The notes under the pieces were generated by a model. That model was not told where the DNA came from, ran no database searches, and worked only from the letters and a program-made list of their open reading frames with translations. 64,000 nucleotides of DNA from Augochlora pura (taxonomy: Eukaryota > Arthropoda > Insecta > Hymenoptera > Halictidae), in NCBI RefSeq assembly GCF_028453695.1, contig NC_135779.1:3720001-3784000 (forward strand), in the 5' to 3' direction. Both the position numbers and the translations under genes were made by a program. How positions within the stretch are numbered: position 1 is the stretch's first letter; each line of letters starts with the position of its first letter. Below, piece by piece: positions 37,628-46,900 of this stretch.

Positions 37628-37988
37628 CAGCGATACGAGAGACTAATTTCGTCGGGGTTGGGGCAGGTCACAAGGTATTATCTTCCTTCTTCTGCCGGTG
37701 TTTCGACGCGGGAGCGGGGGCAACGGACCGTCGGCGGCCGGAGGGTGGCCGGAGGGGGGAGAGGGGAGGCGGGGCCGCCGATAACGGGAGAAATTGCAAA
37801 ATTATTTGAACAGCCGAATATCTCGACGCGTTTACCGCGGCTCTCGACGCCGTACGACCTTCGCCGGCTCTCGGCTTGCGTAATATTTTTATCGGCCGAA
37901 ATTACGCACGCACACGGACAAGCGGGGACACGAACACGACGATCGAGCGGAGCGCGTACACGCACGGCATACCGTTCACGCGCGCCCC

Positions 37989-38039
37989 GTCTCTCTCTCT
38001 CTCTCTCACTCTCTCTTTTTATCTCTCTCTCTCTCTCTC
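37989..38039. repeat. (CT)n tract
   Basis: Two CT runs split by a T-rich spacer. Confidence 0.85.
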
Positions 38040-39267
38040 CCGCGCTCGCGAGCCGTTTCTCCGGCCAGTTTCCCTCTCCGTTCATTGTACCGAGCGCAGA
38101 GGAGAAGAGAGCCAGGGGCACGTATTTCGGTTGGACGAGTATGTACGCCACGCACTCGCTCGTACCGATCTCCTCCTCTCCTCTTTTTCGCCTCTCCTTC
38201 TTTTTCTGTACGGTGCACCACTCGCGTGCCTGCGCGCCTCCTTACCTGAGCCCCACAGTGGGTCACGAAACCGATTGCCACGGTCTCCCCCCGGTTCTCA
38301 ATTCTCGTTCGCCGATACTTTTTCGCAATTCCCGGCGACGCGTGTACGCGGCCCCGCGTTTACGCAATTGTCACGATCGCGCGAGCCGCGACTAATTAAA
38401 ACGTGAAACGACGCCCGGTCAGACGTTAACCGTGGGAGGGGGGGGGGGACCAACAACCGTCGGGGGGGCCCGCGCGAGGGGGCATTCCCGTTTTTTTTTT
38501 TTTTTCGAAAGTCGACCCCGAAGGGTTAAGTAATCTGTGTTTGCGACCGAGGATCGTTCACCAACCACCGTACGCTCGGACGCGTCGAGTGGGGGGGCCG
38601 AGCCACTTATCTGCATACGTAATCGTTTATTTCGGTGGTCTCTCTCTTTTTCTTTTCCGATGATAATAACCTTGCCGAGAGAACGATCTCTCGGTGGCAA
38701 TCTCGCCTGCTCGATAACTCTTGCTGGGCGTTCCGGGTGAGGAGAATCGAGTCCGAGATTTCGCGCGTTCACCGCGGCGGCTATCTTTGCGCCCTAGATT
38801 GCAGGAAATTGGCTACGAAAATTTCGCCAGAGCCGAGGGAGCGCCGCGGCTCATCCTTTCGGGCGAACGATATCGCCACGGGAGCGCTGCAACCTTCGTC
38901 GCGCGCTGGATCGCGTTAAGCCGGCCAATAAACAAAACCGATTTCTTTCGGGGCAAACAGAAAAACAGCATAACAGCGATCGTAAATCGTTCGCGGGATC
39001 TCGCGCGGAATCCGCGAACCAATAACGACGATAAAGACACCCGTATAGCCGAACAGTTACGTACGATTACCGCAGAAGACGGGTCCGCAAAATTATTGTT
39101 ACCGTCGGGATTGATAAACATTGTGTATACGTGTAGATAGCGCGAGCTCCTCTCGCCGGGTCGTGACAAGAACGTAGAAGAGTCGCGATCGACGTATCCG
39201 GTTAACAGTCCGCTCGTTAAGCCACTAACCGGACACGACCAGCGGAGCTCGCCGATTCTCCGCACAC

Positions 39268-39486
39268 CTGCGTCTATCCACGATTTCTAGCTTTCCCCTA
39301 ACGATCCGAACTACCGAATAAACCCCTTCGGAATCGATCCTAATGGACCCTCGCCCAGAGAAATCCCTATCCGAATCCATCAGGACTTCACCGAAGATCT
39401 CCGCGTCTATCCGCGATCTCTGGCTTCCCTCTAACGACTCGTGCTCCGAATAAACTACTTCGGAATCTGTTCTAACGGACCGAACT
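39268..39486. repeat. Diverged tandem duplication, period 133 bp
   Basis: CGTCTATCCACGATTTCTAG at 39271 recurs as CGTCTATCCGCGATCTCTGG at 39404. CCGAATAAACCCCTTCGGAA recurs as CCGAATAAACTACTTCGGAA. Part of the unit (TCGCCCAGAGAAATCC near 39351) is seen a third time near 39687. It lies 0.4-0.6 kb inside intron 1 from the first-exon donor. Confidence 0.65.
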
Positions 39487-39910
39487 CTCCACGGTTGTAT
39501 CAGCCTAATCGACGTACCCGATCGCTTGAAAAACCAAGGCTTGGATTGATAAAAATATTTTTAAATACAATTACATTTGAAACTCTGAAAGCGATTTTGA
39601 AAATATTTTAAAATAATCCGAGTCTGAGTCTTTGTTAAGATTTTAGGTCTCGACCAAACCCTTTTGGAGCCAGTTCCAACGTGCGTTCGCCCAGAAAAAT
39701 TCTACCTAAATTCTATCGGGTGTTCGAATAGTCTGCATCGATTCTCGAAATATTACCAAATGCATTCCATCGAAATTTGATCTCGGTTAACCTGGAGCCG
39801 GGGACAAATCGTATCTCTGTCGGTCGCAGTTGATCGAGCGCGCCGAGTGCCTCAGTACCCGACAGGTCTCTGGAACGTTCGCGAATGATGGTAAGTTCGG
39901 ATGGACTCAC

Positions 39911-40232
39911 GGTATCGTCTCATAAGGTTCTTCTTGTAGGGTTTGGTGCCCGGTGGCCTGGACCTCGACCTCGTCGTGCCGTCCTTCTGGTTGTTGTCGG
40001 AGCACGAGTCGTCCGAATCCTCGGAACAGGTACGATCCTCCCTCTCGTGGGAGTACTCGGTGGAGGACGCGGCGACGAAGCATCCCCGGAGCCTGAGGGC
40101 CGCGGCCGCGTTCCCGTAATCGTCGATCGGCTCCTTGCGCTCTTGATCCTGGTCGTGCTCGTTCTCGTCCCTGGAGAACTCCGCGTAATCGCCCACCCTC
40201 ACGCTCAAGTCCAACGGCTGATCCTCCAGCAT
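39911..40232 (-). CDS. Eip74EF: E74 (Eip74EF), first coding exon, E74B-type N-terminus
   Basis: This exon encodes about 107 residues starting MLEDQPLDLSVR. The ATG is at 40232-40230, has A at -3, and an in-frame TAA lies 30 nt upstream, which supports this start. The exon ends after the first base of a codon at a strong donor (C|GTGAGT, intron from 39910), so it is phase 1 and joins in frame to the exon at 11815. Residues 6-12 (PLDLSVR) match the PxDLS binding motif of the CtBP co-repressor. Two acidic stretches follow (around residues 20-37 and 68-82), then a basic Arg/Lys-rich tail ending KPYKKNLMRRY. The codons are GC-rich and non-repetitive, unlike the surrounding DNA. E74 is an ETS-family transcription factor of the ecdysone cascade acting in the nucleus, and its B isoform is known to differ from A in its N-terminus. 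Assignment to E74B rests on strand, phase and position 5' of the shared exons. An intermediate exon in the 28-kb intron cannot be excluded. Confidence 0.8.
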
Positions 40233-41075
40233 CGTTGCCGCCGTTTCTCCGCGCCACCTTTATCCGCGTTCACCTTCCTCTGAGCTGATTCTGTCCGCCG
40301 CGCCTAGGTATGCCCGGCTACCACCGCGGCACGGTCGTCGCTACCATCTTTTGCGATACCCGCTAACGATTCTTGGTGGACACTGGCGCGCGATCAAACA
40401 TCACACCCGCAAAAAATCCTCGGTCACCGTTACGGATCGCGTCTCGTCCGTACACGTCGAACGCTGTTTCTATTTTCCTCCGGGGTTTACCAAAAAGAAG
40501 ACAACACCGTCACTCTCGTCGTATCACTGAAGGCTATATACCCGTGTAGGACCGTAGCAGTCACCGGAGGTTCTCGTACGTGTACGTAATATATCCACTG
40601 TGTCACACTCGATCCACTGAGAGGAGCCGGAGAGATCCGGAAGTTCCGCGAACAGAGGAGAGGCAACAACAACGGGAGATCGAGATACTGGTCGGTCGAA
40701 AGGGAAGAGATCTATCTTCGTGGGAGGTGCGCGCAACTCTTCCGGCGCGGTGCGGAGCGGAGCGGTGTGGCGCGCGTGACGCACAGCCGGATACTCAACC
40801 GGCGCGGCGAATCTCGCGGCAAACACGATCTCTCTCCGATACTAGCGACGTTCACGCCGCTACGTTGGATCGTTGCGCCGCGATCGTTCGATCATTCCCC
40901 CGAGCAAGGGCTCCAAGCGAAACTTTGCCGACGAAACCTTCTCCGGCTACTTCGTTACGGCAATCTCTCAGTTCGCAGTTCACTGGGACCAGAATCTCCC
41001 GCGCGCGGATTGATAATTTGCACTGCACGTAATTTTCGCGTCAATTCAAACCAGAGAAAGAAAGAAAGAACGCGC

Positions 41076-41160
41076 GTGTGTGTGTGAGAGAGAGAGAGAA
41101 AGAGGAAGGAGAAAGAGAGAGAGAGTGAGGTAGAGAAAGAGAGAAGACAGGACCGAAAAA
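41076..41160. repeat. (GT)/(GA)n tract in E74B 5' flank
   Basis: GTGTGTGTGT leads into GA-rich sequence about 0.9 kb upstream of the E74B-type ATG. Confidence 0.8.
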
Positions 41161-41257
41161 AGAAAGAGAGAAAAACACGAGAGTCCGAGCACGCAGCAGA
41201 GCAACTGTCGAAGCGTATCCACGTTCTCCGCGCCGTGGCTACGGTCGCCGGTGGCAC

Positions 41258-41266
41258 ACTGACTGA
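41258..41266 (-). promoter_or_regulatory. Initiator-like TCAGTCAGT (weak candidate)
   Basis: The minus strand reads TCAGTCAGT, two overlapping arthropod initiator (TCAGT) cores, about 1 kb upstream of the E74B-type ATG in GC-rich DNA. No TATA box lies 30 bp upstream and the downstream region matches downstream core elements only partly. Confidence 0.2.
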
Positions 41267-41871
41267 CTCGGAACCGGGCTAGCCCGCTAGTCCAGACTCG
41301 TTCACTCACTACTCCAGACTCACACTCCAACTCCGTGGCGGCGGACTGTCGGTGTCTCGCTCGCGCTCCTGCACCGCCACACTATACTTCCCGAGCCGCC
41401 ACAGCCGACCGCGTTCGGCACTCCTCGTCGGCCGACTTCGGTTCTTTTCGGCCTCCGCGATCCCCTGTCCCCACTCGACCCCGTGTCCGCGCTTCGGAGC
41501 CGCCGGCTTCGCGTACAGAGAGACGCGAGAACGGCACCCACACACAGTCGCGAGCCGTCTGTCGCTCGGCATGCGTAGCCTACCGCAATGTTCGAGCCCG
41601 TGATACCACCACCCTCCCCTTTACCCTCTACCCTCTACCCTCTGCTCTCCCCTCTCGTCCTCCCGAAGACCCTCGCGCTTTCTGCTCTTTTCCCTCCGTC
41701 GAGTCTTTTTTCCACCCCTTGCATCCTCCCCTCCTTTTTCTCCCTGCTCTCACTCTCTCTCTCTCTCTCTCACTCTTCCTTTCTCTCTCTTTCTTCTCCT
41801 CGTCTCGAGCCGTTTGCTCCGGACCGACCTCTCTCGCTCTTCTCAACTTCTCTTTCTTTCTCTTTTTCTTG

Positions 41872-41874
<3 letters not shown>

Positions 41875-41905
<31 letters not shown>
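41875..41905. repeat. (CT)n microsatellite
   Basis: CT run, with CT-rich DNA from 41740 onward. Confidence 0.85.
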
Positions 41906-41909
<4 letters not shown>

Positions 41910-43132
41910 CTTTCTCCCGCTTCATCTTCGAACCGTCTTCGCAGCTATTATATTTTCCCCGTCTATTGGGATAGGACACACACACACACACGCGCGCTCG
42001 CGCGTACACATGCACACCTAGCCACACCGCCTGGCTCTCGTGACGTAGCCGCCTCTCATGACATTAACCTTCGATCGTGGCCGCTAGAAACGGAGCGCGA
42101 CCGACTCGAACGCGATTCGATTTACCTGTTAACCGGGAAGACGAATCCGCCTGGATCGCGAACACTTTTCTCGACATTGTTTTTGCCGTGACGATCCCCG
42201 CCTCGCTGGTGCGAAACTACCATGTCCTCAACGCCAATTTGCTCGATTAGCTCAGACGACGATTAAGCTGGTTTTAATCGGATTTTTCCTTTCCGAGCAA
42301 ATACACCGTGCGCCACCAGCATTATCGGGCTGGGAAAATCAGGGACCGATGAGGGTTGACACTGGATGCGATCGCAGGGGCCGCGTTCGATTATCCACAG
42401 TAGAGCGATTAGTTCCCGTGCTCTTGTTAAAATTAAGTGGCCTGTAATTATCGGAACGTTACGCCAGTTTTATTGCCAGGTGTATCTGACGGTGATTAGG
42501 TGATTATTAGGCTCGCGATTGGTAATCGGAACGCGAAGAATCAGGGGATCTCTTTTAATCGTACGCGGGCGTGGATTATTTGAGAGTTGGGGACATGTGG
42601 CGAAATAGGTGGATTATGCATCCAAATTTCATGCTCTTGTTACTAAAATATTTCTCTATAGACGAGTGATTTATATTTATTTTATAGCAATCTTCGCGTC
42701 AGTGTTTAGATATTAATGACAAGTGGATAAAATTTAATTTGAATTTAATTTCAAATTTGATTTAAAGTACGTATTTACGATATTATCGTAACTATTACAA
42801 TGTTAATATTGATACTACCTCTGATAAAATATTACAAGGGTTAAACAATTCGAAAATTAATCTTTTGTCATATACAGAATCAAATTGTACTTTTGCCACT
42901 TCTGAATTAAGATATACAGATCATCCTCCATGGTTTAACACTGCCACGATGTCCACCTCTACAGTTTCATAAAACTGAAGTAATTTATATAAATAAAATA
43001 TTTCCTAATCAAATCAGGGAGATATAATAGATTAGCGTTAAACTAATTTCCCAATCTGAGCAAACAATTTCGTCATTCTCGTATAGGTTAAACGGCAGTC
43101 GAAGTCTCAATTAGAAAAATCGTGTAACTTTT

Positions 43133-43305
43133 ATACAGGGTGATTCAGGCAACTCGTGCACCTCATATAACTTCTAAAATGACGTTGCAAGAAAAAGTTT
43201 AGTAGGCAAAAGTTGCATGATTTAAAGAGATACTGTGTAGAGATTTATTATCTAAAGAGGTATTACGTAGAGATTTAATATTTAAAGAGACATTATGCAG
43301 TGCAT
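43133..43305 (+). mobile_element. Possible transposon end followed by degenerate repeat
   Basis: The sequence opens TACAGGGTGATTCAGG, a form that from memory resembles the ends of interspersed repeats common in Hymenoptera. It then runs into three imperfect copies of a unit of about 31 bp (TTTAAAGAG ... GTAGAGA) at 43219-43305. No ORF is present. The family assignment is a guess. Confidence 0.35.
43219..43305. repeat. Degenerate tandem repeat, about 31-bp period, 3 copies
   Basis: TTTAAAGAGATACTGTGTAG, CTAAAGAGGTATTACGTAG and TTTAAAGAGACATTATGCAG recur at roughly 31-bp steps in AT-rich DNA. Confidence 0.6.
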
Positions 43306-43731
43306 TAATTCTTTTTAAAGTTGAAAGCGTTTCGAAGACTCGAAGCTCGATTTTAATTTCTATTTTTGGTGTTAATATATATATATTGATATATCAATAT
43401 CAGTATATATTTTTCATATCAAAAGCATCGTTCTTTATCAACCATAAACCTAATAGTTAACGAATAATTTCGCCTTGTTTCTCAAAATTTTCATCACGTT
43501 CAAGTCGAAGTTTCGCCTTTATTATAAATTTTCAGAGAACAGCGACGTTCGCGTGACGTAGCTTGCTGCTACGTGAACACGTGTAGAATCGATCTAGCGA
43601 ATATCGTGAACGTTCGTTGCCGCGAACGCATTGGAATTCTGGCAATTCGAACGGAAGATCGCGAAGCAGATTTAAAGGACGCCTGGACCCGTCGATTGTG
43701 GACGGACGAGATGTTACGGACAATGACGTAG

Positions 43732-43756
43732 GGAGAGAGAGAGAGAGAGAGAGAGA
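43732..43756. repeat. (GA)n microsatellite
   Basis: GA run; a second lies at 43893-43929. Confidence 0.85.
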
Positions 43757-43892
43757 TCGGCGTCGGGTTCTAGGCGAGCACGTTTTCAGAATACGTTCCT
43801 GGTTGTCTCCCCGGTCCCTGACATTGTCTTCTCGAGGATGAAATCGAGCGGCGAGCTCTGCTGGGTCTGCAGGAGGGCAGGCGGCCGGGCGC

Positions 43893-43929
<37 letters not shown>
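43893..43929. repeat. (GA)n microsatellite
   Basis: GA run with one AAAG interruption. Confidence 0.85.
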
Positions 43930-46900
43930 AAACGAGACTGGAACGATTGCGTATGCACGGTACACAATAGGTGAACGTGCGTACGAGGTCGCGGCGGGAA
44001 GGAACTTCCAATTCGGCGTGTCTCGTTGCAGCCGGTAAACACAGGTGCAGAGAGGCCGGAGAACACGTCGGAAGTGTTTTTGCAACGGGGCATGTACAAA
44101 GGCGAGCCTTGAGAGTGACCGATTTCGTAACCCCGTTGCCGCGAACGGCTGTTTGGCGTCGCTGCCGCTCGTTCCTGGCCAGCCGAGATGCCGTCTCGTT
44201 TCGACCAAATTAAACGTCACCGTTCCGTTGATCCGCCGATTCCGCCGGTCTCGTTGCTAAAGTCACCCGAAATCCCGTCTCGCGCGGGCTCGCGAGAATT
44301 TCGACGGGATGCCAGCTTCAATTAAGCTCGACTTTCTTTGACCAATTCTCGGGTGCTTGGAACGATATCAAATCACTCAATTTCGCGTGACGGACTTGGC
44401 AATGGTTCTCGCTCTACTTGCAACGGTATCGTTAATTAATCGAACCGCGACAAAACGGTAGAGCAACATTGTAATCACGATTTTCACAAATATATGATCG
44501 GCCAACAACGGTTCTCGCGCATCAACTTTCGGTTCGAAATTGCTGGCGAGCGATCGGGGCTAGCGTGAGCGCCTCGCGAGAAGCTGAGAGCGTGGATGTC
44601 GGTGCTAATTTCTAGTGCTCAAAAATTATTATCATTTTTCTATAAATCAGAATCATTTCTTTGTCACCTGAACCTGTATTTTAACTCATGGCATCGAGAT
44701 CGACGTTAATATTTATTTTCATAGATACTTATACTGCTAAGTGTATGTGTTACACTGTTTCACGAAAGCGACGAAAACCGTAAAGATTTCATAGAATATT
44801 ATTCTATTTAATAAAACGAAAATTTCAGAGGCGACTTATATGGCATCAATTATTTCTTCAATATTTCCCGCGGGAAAAAAATTAAGAATTAACGATGTTG
44901 ATCAGCGTAAAAATTTCTCCGCACGGTCATCAAATTAGTTTCAAATGGGGAGATCTCCCCATTCGGTTGGCTAAGTGTTAATAAAACGATTAATCATATC
45001 ACTGCGACTTCTATGCATCCGTGGCATAAATGGACGGTTTAAATTTAAAATGAATAGAGAGATCGAGCAAGCTTAAAAATCTCACTCTACTATTCTCGAG
45101 CGAATAAGATAATTAAAGCAAGAATCAACTTTTCACGTAATTTCTATCTCCAGCAATCGATGTTGGCGATTTTTATGCTATCTATTGCCATGTTAATTTC
45201 GTGCAAGCGAAAACGGATATACCTGTGAACTACCTGTAGCAAGTATAAAATTATCATAACAGCGTATCGTTCAATAAACACATTATTAATTATTATAAGT
45301 GATAATATTTTCTTCGACTGAATAGCTTTTATCGTGCCATAGCGATCCTCGTGCTATTTCCTTCCAAGAAATAAAACAATAAAATCAAATAAAAATATCG
45401 TCGCGCATATTGCATAATCGAATCCTTCCTCCCCGCAATAAACAGTACACATAAATTCGAAATAATTTACCGTTACGAAACAATGGCGCGCTATCTTTTT
45501 GTCGCGGATTATAGAGCACCGTCGTCGCTCGGACACGACGACGACGACGACGGTTACCACACAAAGATCCATTCGCGGCCGGGGTTTTGTTCGGGCACGC
45601 TCGATCGCCTCGGCCGGCGACGATACGGATCGTCCATAAATCGCGGCCGATTATCGGCGCGCTGTTATCGGTCGCCTATCTTCCACGCGTGTGCGTAAGC
45701 GCGAGGCCGTGGCTCGCGTAACAGACACCAGCGTCTAGCGTCACGGCGTTCGATAAATCGCGCGATCCCTCGCGATTCCTCGCGATTCCTCGCGCCGGTA
45801 CGCGCCTCGACCCGCGGACGGTTTCGCGATGCCATCCTGGAAACGTAACGAGCCACGAACGGCGGCGCGGGGTCGTTCGCCGCCTTCTGTTGCCGAGCGA
45901 AGGTTTCGGCGATACGTTTCCCCGATAACGATGAAAACAGGCCCCGGCCTTAATTGCACTTCCTGCCGGAGGCGAGAGCCTCCATTGTTGCCGAAAAGCG
46001 GTCGAAAACGCAACGACTCGCGACCCGTCGTTTTCCGAGGTTCCTCGACGAGATCGGCGGCACCGATCGACTCGCCTCCTCGGTTTTCCGAGGGACCCGC
46101 CCGATCCGAGGGGTTTCGGTGGGATCAAGGAAGATAAACGATTGTTCTTCGACGCCTGCGGAACCCCTCTTCTCGACTCGGATCCTGGCTTTGCCGGCGT
46201 CTATTGGATTAGAATCGCGCCGAGTGCCGTTGGTTGTCCCCAAGCGATTTGGTTTATTTATCTATGAGCGAAGAGAGGACAACCCTTTCATTTGATAGAT
46301 ATTAAGTAAGTGTATATTGTGTAAACAATATGTAAAAGAATTAAGGAGATGATCGAGTAAAGATAGGTGAATTTCTAACCTTGAGAAGATGTGAATATTT
46401 AACCCTATTATTTATTTATATTCTATAAATTATTTTATTTAACCCTATGGTACGCAATTTCTTTGTAAAAAAAATAAAGAGAAATATATTATCGTATCTC
46501 ATATATCGAAACATTAAAAAAGAATAAATTCTGTTCTTCCTCCTTACTCTTACATATTACGTATTACTGTCCATACAGCGAAAATGATTTCAGTGTTAAT
46601 TCGATCATAAAGAGTTAAATATCGTCAACTCCATCGCGTTCGCATAATTTATCACGCGACGCGTTACTTTCATCTCGACGAAACGCTCGATCTCCCGAAT
46701 CCTGTCGTCCGCCCGGCGCGTTCGTTTCTCGCGTGCAGCGACAATGATCGCGGCACCAGCGCGGTCGCGTGAAAAAAATCCCGAAAATGTCGGATGTTTA
46801 TGCGCCAGGTTGTTGGCAGCTGGCCAGAGCAAAAGCGTCCGAGTTAATCGAGAAGAACCGCAGGATTAACGGAGCCGCGGTGTGTTCCGCGAGGAGTAAA

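Larger units (their letters stand above)
11816..39910 (-). other. E74 intron 1 (28 kb)
   Basis: Extends from donor GTGAGT at 39910 to the acceptor at 11816. It is very long, as expected for a late-response ecdysone gene in which transcript length delays product appearance (inference). No exon with E74-like or other recognisable coding content was found inside it. It contains the TTAA miniature element at 15668-15798, a second small element at 20914-21148, a tandem duplication at 21500-21725, a G-run cluster at 27738-27785, a C19 run at 30557-30575, a nuclear-receptor direct repeat at 16253-16271, and many (GA)n/(CT)n tracts. Confidence 0.75.
40233..42200 (-). promoter_or_regulatory. 5' flank of E74B-type exon: probable leader and promoter
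   Basis: This DNA lies directly upstream of the ATG at 40232. It should contain the 5' untranslated leader and, if the exon is a true first exon, the promoter. It is CpG-rich, with (GA)n at 41076-41160 and CT tracts at 41740-41800 and 41875-41905. (GA)n tracts can bind GAGA-type factors. Weak core-promoter candidates on the minus strand are a TATATAG at 40534-40540 and a doubled TCAGTCAGT initiator-like motif at 41258-41266. Neither has convincing partners at the right spacing, so the start of transcription cannot be fixed. An upstream intron in the leader is possible. Confidence 0.4.
42200..46300. other. Non-coding DNA upstream of E74B exon
   Basis: No gene is recognised. 42200-42600 is repeat-free and dense in ATTA/TAAT cores, a possible enhancer. 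42600-43520 is AT-rich and holds a degenerate repeat with a roughly 31-bp period and a palindromic AT stretch (about 43373-43412). (GA)n tracts lie at 43732-43756 and 43893-43929. 44600-45480 is AT-rich and 45500-46250 is GC-rich with a CTCGCGATTC triplication near 45770-45792. This may be intron of a longer E74 isoform. Confidence 0.5.

Noticed and set aside
37658..38395. 245-codon plus-strand frame
   Set aside because: Contains long Ser-Leu runs from (CT)n, with another overlapping plus frame and minus frames open over the same DNA.
39885..40283. 132-codon plus-strand frame over the E74B exon
   Set aside because: Antisense shadow of the supported minus-strand exon; no independent evidence.
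41335..42021. 228-codon plus-strand frame upstream of E74B
   Set aside because: Low-complexity Ser/Leu/Phe from CT tracts, antisense to the presumed leader.
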